The notes beneath the pieces were generated by a model, which saw nothing but the letters and a program-made list of their open reading frames with translations, had not been told where the DNA came from and did no database searches. Below are positions 19,377 to 28,746 of a DNA stretch of 64,000 nt, in pieces (position 1 is the stretch's first letter; each line of letters opens with the position of its first letter). The translations under genes and the position numbers were made by a program. The DNA comes from Paenibacillus thermotolerans (GTDB taxonomy: Bacteria > Bacillota > Bacilli > Paenibacillales > YIM-B00363): the NCBI RefSeq assembly GCF_028745515.1, contig NZ_JAQZSG010000009.1, forward strand, positions 62,001-126,000. The letters are read 5' to 3'.

Positions 19377-19432
19377 TTGATTATATATATTGAATATATT
19401 ATATTATTAATATGCAATTGTAACCGTTTTCA
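19377..19432 (+). promoter_or_regulatory. Promoter with catabolite-responsive element (cre)
   Basis: TTGATT (19377-19382) and TATATT (19400-19405) are spaced 17 bases apart in a very A/T-rich region. At 19419-19432, TGTAACCGTTTTCA matches all fixed positions of the CcpA consensus TGWAANCGNTNWCA and lies just past the predicted transcription start. By established CcpA logic, this position represses the downstream operon when preferred sugars are present. Confidence 0.75.
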
Positions 19433-19457
19433 AATGTCAGTGAGGAGGTATCGGGGT

Positions 19458-22400
19458 ATGCCATACGATAAAGTGAGACCGGAATCTTTGAAATCCATGG
19501 TCAGACGCTTGCAGGAGTCTATTTATGTTCCTCTTTCGGATTTGAAGGTTACGGTTTGGGTCACGCCGGAGCCGACTCCTTTCTCAGAGAGGTATTCAGG
19601 GCGACGAGCAGAGCTTCAAGCCGGCGATCGATGGGGCGAGCTTTGGGACTGCGGCTGGTTTCATTTTACAGGCAGCGTGCCTAAAGAAGCGGTTGGAGCT
19701 AAAGTAGTTCTGCTGATCGACGTAAACGGCGAATTATGCCTAGTGGATCATGATGGTACTCCGAGACAAGGGCTAACGAATATTAATTCGGAATTTGATT
19801 ACTCGCTCGGACTTCCGGGGAAACGCGTCGTACATGTTTGCGAGTCGTCTACGGGAGAGGAGACGATCGACCTGTGGGGCGACGCCGGCTGCAATGACTT
19901 GTTCGGCCGGTTTCGGAGCGGTACGTTGAAGGAAGCGGTAATCGCCATTTGCCGCGAGCAAGTCAGACAGTTGTATTATGACGCGGAAGTGCTCCTCGAA
20001 ACAGCCGAGCAGCTGCCGTCCGGCTCCGCGCGGAAGGAACGAATATTCTGTGCGTTGTCCGATGCTTCGCTGCTATTAACGGAGCTGACCGATCAACGAA
20101 TCGCCGAAGCGCGCCGCATACTCGGTAAACAACTGGCGATGCGCGGCGGGGATCCGGTCCTGACGATCAGCGCCATCGGCCATGCGCATATTGATCTCGC
20201 GTGGCTTTGGCCGATCCGGGAGACGATTCGCAAAGGAGCGAGAACGTTCTCGACGGCATTAAGAATGATGGAACGTTATCCGGATTATGTGTTCGGCGCC
20301 AGTCAGCCCCAGCTATACGATTGGATTAAGAAATACTATCCGAAGCTGTACGCGGAGGTCAAACAAAAAATCAAGGAAGGACGTTGGGAGCCTCAAGGGG
20401 CCATGTGGGTCGAATCGGATACGAATGTGCCCGGCGGCGAATCGCTTGTACGGCAAATATTATACGGGAAACGGTATTTCCTGCAGGAATTCGGCCGAGA
20501 CATGAAGACGTTATGGATGCCCGATGTGTTCGGGTACTCCGCCAGCCTTCCCCAAATTTTAAAGAAATCCGGCGTGGATTATATGATGACCCAGAAGCTT
20601 TCGTGGAACATGTACAATCGCCACCCTCATCATACGTTCTTCTGGGAAGGGATCGACGGCTCCAAAGTTCTCACACATATGCCTCCGGAAGATACATATA
20701 ACAGCCCGGCCGCACCTCGCTCCATTATAAAAGCGGAAACCGAATATTTGGATAAAAGCGTTTCCGATCGGTGCCTCATGCTGTTCGGGATCGGCGACGG
20801 AGGCGGGGGGCCGGGAGAAGAACATCTCGAACGGCTCAGCCGGGAGAAAAACCTGCTCGGATTATGTCCGGTAGTACAGGAACCTTCGGATCGTTTCTTT
20901 GAAAGGCTGGCCGAAAACGCCGACCGCTATCAAGCTTGGCGCGGGGAGCTTTATTTGGAGAAACATCAAGGAACGTTAACGAGCCAGGCCCGAAACAAAC
21001 GATTCAATCGAAAATTGGAAAAAGCGTTGCGGGAGCTCGAATTCGCCTCCGTACTCGCATGGCTGGCAGACGAAAAACCGTATCCTTCGGAGGAGCTGGA
21101 GGTTATTTGGAAGGAAGTGCTGCTTTACCAGTTCCATGACATACTTCCTGGCTCCTCCATCAAACGCGTTTATGACGAATCATTGGATCGATATGCGGCT
21201 TTGCTTGAGCAAGTCGAACGAATGATCGAAACGAGCTATCGATCGGCGGCCGGCGCGGCGGGCGCAGGAGATCGGAAAGAACCCGGCGTTGCGGTATTTA
21301 ATTCATTGCCTTGGGAGCGGGAACAATGGCTTAAGCTGGACGTGGAATGGCTGCTGCTCCGCGTCCCGCCCATGGGCTTCGTCACGTTGGAGCCCCAAAC
21401 CCTGTCCACCGTTAGGAAAGATACGCCGTTTCATGAATTGAATGTCTCAATAACCGAGCGAATTGCGGAAAACGAGCTACTGAAGGTTACGTTCAGCCCG
21501 GACGGCGGAATAACTTCCATATGGGATAAGGAACAGGAGAGGGAAGTCATCCTACCCGGACAAATCGGCAATGACCTTCGCGTTTACCACGATGAAGGAG
21601 ATGCCTGGGATTTCGAGCCCGCCTACCGGCTTTCCGGCGGAACGCCGCTCCTGGTTGAGGAAATGCAATCGTTCGCCGAGGGTCCGACAACCGGTTTGTT
21701 GATCCGCTACAAGTACGGGCTGTCCAGTCTGACGCAGAAGGTCGTGCTTACCGCCGGAAGCCGAACAATCGATTTTGTAACGGAGGCGGATTGGAAGGAA
21801 GCGGGAACTATGCTTCGTACATCGTTCCCGGTAAATGTCCGTTCGGACACCGTCAACTGCGAGATTCAATTCGGGCATATCAAGCGCCCGACTCACCGCA
21901 ATACGATGTGGGACTTTGCCAAAGACGAAATATGCGCCCATCATTGGATCGATATCTCCGAACCGGATTACGGAGTGGCGCTGCTCAACGATTGCAAATA
22001 CGGCCACCGCGCCGAACAGAACGTTCTTGACATAAACCTGTTACGCAGTCCGAGTTACCCGGATCCCGAGGCGGACCGCGCGAAGCATACGTTCACATAC
22101 TCGATTTATCCGCATAGCGGAGACCATGTCCAAGCAGAAGTGTATAAGCGCGGCTATGAATTGAATGTCCCGCTCCGAACGATCGAATATTCGAATACGA
22201 TCGGTTCCGCGAGTAAGCCGGCTTCGTTCCTGAAGCTTGACCATCCTAACGTAATGATCGAAACGGTGAAACGTGCGGAGGACGGCAACGATGTCATCGT
22301 CAGACTATACGAGACGGCGGGAACCCGAGTCCGGACCGACCTGCACACAGGCTTTCGGATGTCTGAAGCTTGGTTGGCCGATTTAATGGAAGAGCGTGTC

Positions 22401-22490
22401 CAACAACTGCATAGTAACGAACATACACTGAATCTTTCGTTCACCCCTTTCGAAATTAAGACTCTTAGACTTACAGCTCTATTCAATTGA
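19458..22490 (+). CDS. Alpha-mannosidase, glycoside hydrolase family 38
   Basis: 1010 residues from the ATG behind TGAGGAGG. The GH38 catalytic domain shows GHAHIDLAWLWPIRE near 240 (zinc-binding His and Asp), EPQGAMWVESDTNVPGGES near 314-332, and LWMPDVFGYSASLPQ, with the catalytic nucleophile Asp near 356. The middle three-helix region and C-terminal beta domains follow, ending in TLNLSFTPFEIKTLRL. There is no signal peptide, so it acts in the cytoplasm on mannosides imported by the following transporter. It heads an operon with the LplB/YtcP permeases, binding protein and two Gfo/Idh/MocA enzymes. Confidence 0.95.
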   Translation: MPYDKVRPESLKSMVRRLQESIYVPLSDLKVTVWVTPEPTPFSERYSGRRAELQAGDRWGELWDCGWFHFTGSVPKEAVGAKVVLLIDVNGELCLVDHDGTPRQGLTNINSEFDYSLGLPGKRVVHVCESSTGEETIDLWGDAGCNDLFGRFRSGTLKEAVIAICREQVRQLYYDAEVLLETAEQLPSGSARKERIFCALSDASLLLTELTDQRIAEARRILGKQLAMRGGDPVLTISAIGHAHIDLAWLWPIRETIRKGARTFSTALRMMERYPDYVFGASQPQLYDWIKKYYPKLYAEVKQKIKEGRWEPQGAMWVESDTNVPGGESLVRQILYGKRYFLQEFGRDMKTLWMPDVFGYSASLPQILKKSGVDYMMTQKLSWNMYNRHPHHTFFWEGIDGSKVLTHMPPEDTYNSPAAPRSIIKAETEYLDKSVSDRCLMLFGIGDGGGGPGEEHLERLSREKNLLGLCPVVQEPSDRFFERLAENADRYQAWRGELYLEKHQGTLTSQARNKRFNRKLEKALRELEFASVLAWLADEKPYPSEELEVIWKEVLLYQFHDILPGSSIKRVYDESLDRYAALLEQVERMIETSYRSAAGAAGAGDRKEPGVAVFNSLPWEREQWLKLDVEWLLLRVPPMGFVTLEPQTLSTVRKDTPFHELNVSITERIAENELLKVTFSPDGGITSIWDKEQEREVILPGQIGNDLRVYHDEGDAWDFEPAYRLSGGTPLLVEEMQSFAEGPTTGLLIRYKYGLSSLTQKVVLTAGSRTIDFVTEADWKEAGTMLRTSFPVNVRSDTVNCEIQFGHIKRPTHRNTMWDFAKDEICAHHWIDISEPDYGVALLNDCKYGHRAEQNVLDINLLRSPSYPDPEADRAKHTFTYSIYPHSGDHVQAEVYKRGYELNVPLRTIEYSNTIGSASKPASFLKLDHPNVMIETVKRAEDGNDVIVRLYETAGTRVRTDLHTGFRMSEAWLADLMEERVQQLHSNEHTLNLSFTPFEIKTLRLTALFN

Positions 22491-22512
22491 ATGTAGGAGG
22501 TGTTCTGGGAAA

Positions 22513-23463
22513 ATGTCTTCAAAAATTGCAGTCTTTCCTTCATTGGAGCAATTAAAAAAGAACAAAACGATGACGAAAATATGGTACTTCAGGCATATCT
22601 ACTTATTCATGGTTCCGGCCATCATTTGGTATCTGATTTTTGCTTACTATCCGATGTACGGCATTTTGATTGCGTTCAAAGACTTCAAATACAATATGGG
22701 AATCTTGGGGAGTCCATGGGTAGGCTTTAAATATTTCGAACAGTTTCTAAACGATTCCAGCTTTTACGAAGTGCTCCGCAACACGCTGTCAATCAGCGCG
22801 TTAAAGCTGATTTTCGGCTTTCCCGCTCCGTTGATTTTGGCACTCATGCTCAATGCGGTCATGCACGAAAAAATCAAAAGAATTTTCCAAACGATATCTT
22901 ATCTTCCTCACTTTGTTTCATGGGTCGTTGTCGTTACCTTGCTTCAAAAAATTCTTTCCCCGAACGTAGGGCTGATCAATGACATCCGTTACCAAATGGG
23001 TTTGGAGCCTATATTTTTCATGGGTATGCCGGAATTATTTTATCCGCTCGTTGTCATATCCGACATCTGGAAGGGTGTGGGCTGGGGATCGATCATTTAT
23101 TTAGCTGCCCTGACCAACATCGATCCTCACCTTTACGAAGCCGCTGAAATCGACGGCGCGGGACGATGGAGCAAGCTGTTTAAAATCACGCTTCCATGCC
23201 TAACGCCTACAATCGGAATACTGCTCATATTCTCCCTAAGCGGAATACTGAACGCCGGCTTCGACCAAATATGGCTGATGCAAACTCCGGCTACATTAGG
23301 CGTCTCGGAAATATTGGACACTTATGTTTTGAAAACAGGCCTCCAACAAGGACAATTTGCGTATTCCACGGCCATCGGATTATTCAAGTCTATCATCTCG
23401 CTTCTTCTCATTGTTATCGTAAACAACATTTCCAGACGCATTAGCGAAGTATCGTTATGGTAA
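22513..23463 (+). CDS. Carbohydrate ABC transporter permease (LplB type)
   Basis: 316 residues. The N-terminus WYFRHIYLFMVPAIIWYLIF and AYYPMYGILIAFKDFKYNMG is the LplB subfamily signature typical of Paenibacillus. The EAA loop is EAAEIDGAGRWSKLFKI followed by TLPCLTPTIGIL. AGGAGGTG lies 11 bases upstream of the ATG. It works with the next permease and the lipoprotein. Confidence 0.94.
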   Translation: MSSKIAVFPSLEQLKKNKTMTKIWYFRHIYLFMVPAIIWYLIFAYYPMYGILIAFKDFKYNMGILGSPWVGFKYFEQFLNDSSFYEVLRNTLSISALKLIFGFPAPLILALMLNAVMHEKIKRIFQTISYLPHFVSWVVVVTLLQKILSPNVGLINDIRYQMGLEPIFFMGMPELFYPLVVISDIWKGVGWGSIIYLAALTNIDPHLYEAAEIDGAGRWSKLFKITLPCLTPTIGILLIFSLSGILNAGFDQIWLMQTPATLGVSEILDTYVLKTGLQQGQFAYSTAIGLFKSIISLLLIVIVNNISRRISEVSLW

Positions 23464-23497
23464 ATCGGGCAATCGATGAACGCAAGGAGGTGTGGGT

Positions 23498-24418
23498 ATG
23501 GGTGTGGGAAGGTTATCGGCAGCCGATCGAATTTATATGTCCGTGAACTACTTGGCGCTGTTATTATTTTGCATTACGGCACTCTATCCATTTATTTATT
23601 TTCTGGCCCTCTCATTTAATGACGGCTACGATGCTATGAAGGGCAGCATTTACTTTTTTCCTAGAGTATTTACATTAGAAAACTATGCTAAGGCATTTAC
23701 AAATCCTCTGATCTTAAATTCGTTTTTCATATCCGTTTCCCGAACGTTTGTGGTAACGACACTTTCCGTATTTTTGACGGCATTATTAGCCTACGCGCTT
23801 TCGCGCAAAGGGTTGCCCGGCAGGAAGTATATCGTATTCTTCTTTTTCTTTACCACTTTGTTCAGCGGGGGACTTATTCCTACATTTATCTTGTTCCGGC
23901 AATTGCATATCCTCAATACGTTTTGGGTGCTCGTACTGCCGTCGCTTTACAACTTTTTCAATGCGATTATTATGAAAACCTTTTTCGACGGAATCCCCAC
24001 AAGTTTATCCGAATCGGCTCGAATAGACGGAGCAAGCGAGTTGGGGGTATTTTCAAGAATTATACTGCCTCTTTCGTTGCCTGTGCTCGCCACCATCGCC
24101 TTGTTTGTCGGGGTGGGCGTGTGGAATGACTGGTTTACCGGGCAGTTTTTCATCCAGAATGAAAAACTGCAGCCTGCGGCCACGTTCCTAAACAAGATGA
24201 TCAGCGAAGCGTCTTTTCAGTCGATGACGAATGCGTCGTCAAACAGCGGTTCGGCGATTCAAAACATGAATCAGGCTCAGATGGAGCTGAGGGGTGTGAC
24301 CCCGGAAGCGTTACGAATGACTTTTGTAATCATTATTACGACTCCGATTGTCTGTGTGTATCCGTTCCTTCAGAAATATTTCGTTAAAGGTGTTTTGGTC
24401 GGTTCTCTTAAGGAGTAA
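23498..24418 (+). CDS. Carbohydrate ABC transporter permease (YtcP type)
   Basis: 306 residues from the ATG behind AAGGAGGTGTG. It shows TALYPFIYFLALSFNDGYDA, an EAA loop ESARIDGASELGVFSRI with ILPLSLPVL, and the subfamily-specific C-terminus VYPFLQKYFVKGVLVGS. That C-terminus recurs as an isolated fragment at 31189-31272. Confidence 0.94.
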   Translation: MGVGRLSAADRIYMSVNYLALLLFCITALYPFIYFLALSFNDGYDAMKGSIYFFPRVFTLENYAKAFTNPLILNSFFISVSRTFVVTTLSVFLTALLAYALSRKGLPGRKYIVFFFFFTTLFSGGLIPTFILFRQLHILNTFWVLVLPSLYNFFNAIIMKTFFDGIPTSLSESARIDGASELGVFSRIILPLSLPVLATIALFVGVGVWNDWFTGQFFIQNEKLQPAATFLNKMISEASFQSMTNASSNSGSAIQNMNQAQMELRGVTPEALRMTFVIIITTPIVCVYPFLQKYFVKGVLVGSLKE

Positions 24419-24423
24419 TCGTG

Positions 24424-24446
24424 TATAAAAGGCTAAGCCTTTTATA
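24424..24446 (+). promoter_or_regulatory. Intercistronic hairpin before the binding-protein gene
   Basis: TATAAAAGGC and GCCTTTTATA form a perfect 10-bp stem with a 3-base loop, directly after the permease stop. No U-run follows. In binding-protein-dependent transport operons such structures often mark processing sites or protect the downstream message; that role here is inferred. Confidence 0.55.
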
Positions 24447-24480
24447 TAAAAAAAATTATCCCATGAAGGGGGATTGTACA

Positions 24481-26190
24481 GTGAGGAAGATCAGGCTGAA
24501 AAGTGTTCTTAGCATGGCTCTAGTGTTGCTTTTCGTGACAATGACGGCATGCACGGGAACAGGCGGGGGAAATGAACCGAATACGGGTAACGACGGGCAA
24601 CAAGAAACGAATACGGGTAATAAAGATGGTTCGGGCAAGGACGAATTGGAGCAAGTCACGTTGACGTTCTTGAGCGCCTGGAACGGCGGCGGGGGCGGAT
24701 TCCCGCAAGACCAGGTAAATAACCCCGTAGCCCAACGGGTTCGGGAGAAAACCGGCGTGACGTTAAAGATGGAATCCATCACAACAAGCGAAGTAGAAAA
24801 GCTGAATACGATCTTTGCTTCCGATACGGTTCCGGATATTGTGAACGCGCCGTTCTGGTCCACTACCGGCGGTGAAGGACAAGTCATCAAGAAGGCGGCC
24901 TTGGAAGGCCAGTTGCTGGATTTAACCCCTTATCTCGATAAATATCCGAATGTGAAAAAGCTTCTGACGACCGGTGTTGCGAAAGATTTTGCCGAATTCG
25001 AACTGAACAGTCCGGATTTCGGAGGCAAAACGTATGTCATTCCGATGCAGACGCCGGACGGCACTCCGGAAAGCATCCATAACTGGAATTATGGCCTCTA
25101 TGCCCGCGGAGATATTTTGAAGGCTTTGAATGTAAATGCGGCGGATATCGATACGCAAGAAGAGCTGTACGATCTGTTGGTAAAGATCAAAAACGGCAAT
25201 TTCAAAGATATCGGCGGCAAGCCGGTCATTCCTGCCGGCACCATGCATGACGGATGGGATTACGGCCAATTCCTGGCCGGTTGGACGGATTACAATATTT
25301 CGGACTTCCGGATGGAGGACGGAAAGCTTACATTCTGGGCGCTTTCCAAAGACTATGAAGCCAGATTGGCATACATGAGAAAGCTGATTGCAGACGGATT
25401 ATTCGATCTTGAAGCGTTCAGCAATACCGATACGACAGCGACGGAAAAGCTTACTACGGGCAAGCTTGCCGTATTCGGAGCTCAAAGCATGATGGGGAAA
25501 TTGCAAAATACGCTCTATAAGACGAATCCGGAGATGCAATATGAGCTGCTCGGACCGATGAAGAATAAGAGCGGAAATATTAGAACCCAGGTGGAAAAGC
25601 CCGGACGTTCCGGTTTCCCGGTCGTATTCTTGAGCGCGAAGATCAAATATCCCGACGCCGCACTGCGCTTCCTTGACTATATTAGCAGCGATGAAGGCCG
25701 TTTGCTTGCGTACTGGGGGATCGAAGGGACGCATTACAACATGGTAGACGGGAAGCCGCAATGGATCCCGGAAGTGAAAAAGCAATTTGACGACAATCCG
25801 GACCTGAAACGGGATGCGGGGATCCGATATCTCAGCGACAGCTTCATCGGCGGCTTCTCCGCGGATGTCACCTGGCCGACTCCTGAAGATCAAAAAACAG
25901 AGTGGCAAAAGCTCGAGGAAAGCTTCTCGGCGAGAATGCCTATTAAAATTATCGACAAAGTAAGCGCCACGTATCTAGAAAGAGAGTGGCCGAAATACCA
26001 GCAATATAGGGATGCCACCGCCAGTCTGAATTTCGGTGACGAATTTGAGAAAGCGATCTTCGCGAAATCGGATGAGGAAGCTCTAAAAATACTTCATAAT
26101 ATCCAGGATAAATATAGAGCTGCCGGAGTGGAAGAAATGACGGAATTTGTGGCGCAAAAAGCTGCAGAAAGAGATGATATAGGGTTCTAG
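24481..26190 (+). CDS. Extracellular sugar-binding lipoprotein (LplA-like)
   Basis: 569 residues from the GTG behind AAGGGGGA; the in-frame ATG at 24463 overlaps that site. The lipoprotein signal ends in the lipobox MTAC near 20-23, followed by a Gly/Asn/Thr-rich linker and the type-2 periplasmic-binding fold (LTFLSAWNGG, VPDIVNAPFW, KTYVIPMQT, LRFLDYISSDEGRLLAYWG). The long form (500-600 residues) is characteristic of binding proteins paired with LplB/YtcP permeases. Given the GH38 gene, mannose-containing oligosaccharides are a plausible ligand, by inference. Confidence 0.93.
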   Translation: MRKIRLKSVLSMALVLLFVTMTACTGTGGGNEPNTGNDGQQETNTGNKDGSGKDELEQVTLTFLSAWNGGGGGFPQDQVNNPVAQRVREKTGVTLKMESITTSEVEKLNTIFASDTVPDIVNAPFWSTTGGEGQVIKKAALEGQLLDLTPYLDKYPNVKKLLTTGVAKDFAEFELNSPDFGGKTYVIPMQTPDGTPESIHNWNYGLYARGDILKALNVNAADIDTQEELYDLLVKIKNGNFKDIGGKPVIPAGTMHDGWDYGQFLAGWTDYNISDFRMEDGKLTFWALSKDYEARLAYMRKLIADGLFDLEAFSNTDTTATEKLTTGKLAVFGAQSMMGKLQNTLYKTNPEMQYELLGPMKNKSGNIRTQVEKPGRSGFPVVFLSAKIKYPDAALRFLDYISSDEGRLLAYWGIEGTHYNMVDGKPQWIPEVKKQFDDNPDLKRDAGIRYLSDSFIGGFSADVTWPTPEDQKTEWQKLEESFSARMPIKIIDKVSATYLEREWPKYQQYRDATASLNFGDEFEKAIFAKSDEEALKILHNIQDKYRAAGVEEMTEFVAQKAAERDDIGF

Positions 26191-26204
26191 GAAAAGAGGA
26201 ATAT

Positions 26205-26246
26205 CATTTATGGGATGGTGTCTGCTGCCATCCCATAAATGCCTTT
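26205..26246 (+). terminator. Strong hairpin after the binding-protein gene
   Basis: A perfect 14-bp stem (26205-26218 with 26228-26241) around a 9-base loop, followed only by CCTTTTG. It probably causes partial termination and 3'-end protection, lowering expression of the two oxidoreductase genes relative to the binding protein. Confidence 0.7.
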
Positions 26247-26308
26247 TGAAGATCGTTGAACCGTTGTAAGGAACGATGCATTGAAGTAACGATTACGGAG
26301 GGATAAGC

Positions 26309-27292
26309 ATGTTGAACGTAGCGATGTTAAGCAAATGGCATGTGCATGCGGAAGGATATGCAAGACAACTGAAATCTCACGGAAACGTTAACATCACGGC
26401 AGTTTGGGACGAACAAGCCGAGCGCGGACGCGAATGGGCAGCAAGCTTAGGAGCTGACTTTGAAGCGGACCTGGATACGCTTTTACAACGGGACGACATA
26501 GACGGCGTCGTGGTTGATGCCCCCACCAGCATGCACGCGGACGTCATGGTAGCGGCGGCGGAGGCCGGCAAGCATATTTTCACCGAGAAGGCGATGGCTC
26601 TTACCGTTGAAGAATGCGACAAAATTTCAGCGGCCGTACGGAAAGCCGGCGTTAAGTTTTGCATTTCGTTTCCCGCTCGCACCAGGCCGCATCAGTTGTT
26701 TGCGAAGCAGCTGCTGGATGACCGTTTGCTAGGGGACGTCACGTTATTGCGCATTCGTAACGGGCACGACGGAGCTTTGAACAATTGGCTGCCGGATTAC
26801 TGGTACGACGAGAAGCAAACGGGGGGCGGAGCCATGATGGATTTGGGGTGCCACCCGATGTATTTAGCCAGCTGGATGTTGGGAAAACCAAAAAAAATTA
26901 CATCCATGTTTTCTTATTTCACCAACAGGGCCGTGGAAGACAATGCGCAATGTTCCATCGAGTTCGCGAATAACGCGGTCGCACTGGTCGAAACGAGCCT
27001 GGTTACATACAGAACGCCTTCCGCTCTTGAGATTTACGGTACGGAGGGAACTTTGATGATCTCGGACAATAACGTCAGGGTCATCTCTAAGAACTTTGAT
27101 TTGCCTTTCCCCGGATGGATTTCGCCGAATCAACTTCCTAACGAGCAGCCGCTCCCGATTATCCAATGGGCGGATGCATTGCTTCAAGATCAGCCTATGC
27201 CCTTCGGATTGGAAGACGGAACGAAGCTGACGGAATTGTTGGAAGCGGCTTATATCGCTCATAAGGAAAACCGGACGGTAGAGTTCAAATAA
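26309..27292 (+). CDS. Gfo/Idh/MocA family oxidoreductase (first copy)
   Basis: 327 residues. The N-terminal Rossmann domain is followed by HIFTEKAMALTVEECD near 89-104, the EKP-like family motif with EKA in place of EKP. The motif MMDLGCHPMYLASWMLG near 176-192 carries the family's catalytic histidine. The dinucleotide-binding N-terminus (MLNVAMLSKWHVHAEGYA) lacks a clear GxGxxG, which is unusual. It probably oxidises or epimerises a sugar or sugar acid released by the upstream mannosidase. Confidence 0.88.
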   Translation: MLNVAMLSKWHVHAEGYARQLKSHGNVNITAVWDEQAERGREWAASLGADFEADLDTLLQRDDIDGVVVDAPTSMHADVMVAAAEAGKHIFTEKAMALTVEECDKISAAVRKAGVKFCISFPARTRPHQLFAKQLLDDRLLGDVTLLRIRNGHDGALNNWLPDYWYDEKQTGGGAMMDLGCHPMYLASWMLGKPKKITSMFSYFTNRAVEDNAQCSIEFANNAVALVETSLVTYRTPSALEIYGTEGTLMISDNNVRVISKNFDLPFPGWISPNQLPNEQPLPIIQWADALLQDQPMPFGLEDGTKLTELLEAAYIAHKENRTVEFK

Positions 27293-27310
27293 CGGTAAGG
27301 GGTGATGTTT

Positions 27311-28393
27311 ATGCGTACCGTAAAAGTAGGAATCATCGGTTGCGGAATGATCGCTAACGGCAAACATATGCCGAGTTTGGCCAAATTGGATAACGTTCAG
27401 ATGGTGGCGTTCTGCGACCTGAAGATCGAAAGAGCCGAGGAAGCCGCGAAAAAGTACGGGGTGCCCGACGCAAAAGTGTTTACGGACTATAAGGATCTGC
27501 TTGCAATGGAGGATATTGAGGTTGTACATGTTTTAACGCCGAACAGCTCGCATGCGCCGATTTCAATCGATGCGCTTGAAAGCGGCAAGCATGTGATGTG
27601 CGAAAAGCCGATGGCGAAAACCGGCGCAGAGGCCAAGGCAATGTACGAAGCCCACTTGCGTACCGGCAAGAAGCTGACCATCGGGTATCAAAATCGTTCC
27701 AACGCCAGAAACCAGCTGCTAAAGAAGATGATCGACGACGGGGAGCTTGGAGAAATTTATTTCGCGAAAGCGGTCGCCACCCGAAGGAGAGGCGTGCCCA
27801 CATGGGGTGTGTTTTTGGATAAGGAGAAACAAGGAGGCGGTCCGATGATCGATATCGGGACGCATTCTCTGGATCTGGTCTTATGGCTGATGGACAATTA
27901 CGAGCCGGAGAGCGTGGTCGGAAGCGTCTTTCATAAACTGAAGCATACCGAAAATGCCGCAAACGAGTGGGGTTCTTGGAATCCGGACGAATTCGAGGTG
28001 GAAGATTCGGCGTTCGGCTATGTAAAGTTTAAAAATGGGGCCACGGTCATCATTGAAAGCAGCTGGGCTCTCAACTTTGCGGAAAGCGGAGGCAGCTTGC
28101 TGTGCGGGACGAAAGGCGGGGCGGATTTTGCTAAAAATGAACTGCGGATTAATGGCGAAAGAGATGGGAGCTTGTTTCTAAACAAAATCGATGTGAATCC
28201 GAATGCAAGGCAATTGTTCCGCGGCGAACCGATGACCGATTTCGAGTATGAAGCCAAGCAATGGATTCACAGCATCGTGAACGATACCGAACCGTTGGTG
28301 AAACCGAAAGAAGCTATGGTCGTTTCGCAAATTTTAGAAGCGGTATATCGATCGGCAGAAACCGGAAAAACCGTTTACTTCGACAATAATTAA
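27311..28393 (+). CDS. Gfo/Idh/MocA family oxidoreductase (second copy)
   Basis: 360 residues from the ATG behind AAGGGGTGA. It has a canonical NAD(P) motif GIIGCGMIANGKHMPSL near 6-22, HVMCEKPMAKTGAEAK near 94-109 (EKP), and GPMIDIGTHSLDLVLWLM, with the catalytic His in GTHSLD. It shares only the family core with the preceding gene. The pair could perform sequential oxidation and reduction on one sugar, as in known Gfo/Idh couples, but that is inference. Confidence 0.93.
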   Translation: MRTVKVGIIGCGMIANGKHMPSLAKLDNVQMVAFCDLKIERAEEAAKKYGVPDAKVFTDYKDLLAMEDIEVVHVLTPNSSHAPISIDALESGKHVMCEKPMAKTGAEAKAMYEAHLRTGKKLTIGYQNRSNARNQLLKKMIDDGELGEIYFAKAVATRRRGVPTWGVFLDKEKQGGGPMIDIGTHSLDLVLWLMDNYEPESVVGSVFHKLKHTENAANEWGSWNPDEFEVEDSAFGYVKFKNGATVIIESSWALNFAESGGSLLCGTKGGADFAKNELRINGERDGSLFLNKIDVNPNARQLFRGEPMTDFEYEAKQWIHSIVNDTEPLVKPKEAMVVSQILEAVYRSAETGKTVYFDNN

Positions 28394-28404
28394 ATAAGTG
28401 AACG

Positions 28405-28445
28405 AAGAGCGCTTATGTATGATGATAAGCGCTCTTTATTTTATT
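28405..28445 (+). terminator. Intrinsic terminator of the mannosidase operon
   Basis: AAGAGCGCTTAT and ATAAGCGCTCTT form a perfect 12-bp stem around an 8-base loop, followed by TATTTTATT. The remaining 160 bases before the riboswitch are A/T-rich and hold no gene; the riboswitch promoter must lie there but no clear -35/-10 pair was identified. Confidence 0.92.
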
Positions 28446-28611
28446 CGCATGGTAAATTGTGCCTGTCCCTCTAATTGAAAATTCCTGTTTTTATAGTTAT
28501 TTAGACGCGTTATCAACTCCATTCTTTATGCCTATTTCTCTAGCATTTTGTATTGCTGTAATATTAATAGTGTAAATAATGGGAATCTTGAATCATGCCA
28601 AAGTAAATGGA

Positions 28612-28700
28612 TAAAAGGCAAACCTGTTCGAAAGTCAGGGACGCAAAGCCACGGGTCTACACTGCCGCAAGGGCAGCACGATCGCCGGGTTGCTCGAAGC
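28612..28700 (+). ncRNA. Cyclic di-GMP-I riboswitch (GEMM-I)
   Basis: The conserved aptamer core is present in order: GGCAAACC, a P2 hairpin closed by a GAAA tetraloop (28630-28633), GACGCAAAGCCACGGG, a P3 stem with CTGCC-GCAA-GGGCAG, and ATCGCCGGGTTGC closing P1. This matches the class I c-di-GMP aptamer including the tetraloop and receptor arrangement. The expression platform is not obvious: a short hairpin AAGC-TTTG-GCTTTTT follows, and GCCAAAG at 28597-28603 upstream is complementary to CTTTGGC at 28700-28706, which could form an alternative pairing. It controls the PilB-like gene that starts 47 bases later. Confidence 0.95.
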
Positions 28701-28746
28701 TTTGGCTTTTTGCTGTTCAAATGATGTTTGAGGAGGCACCTCGTGA

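Noticed and set aside
24421-24480. Extension of the binding protein to GTG 24421 or ATG 24463
   Set aside because: The extension would run through a perfect hairpin and the Shine-Dalgarno AAGGGGGA, and would place charged residues before the lipoprotein signal.
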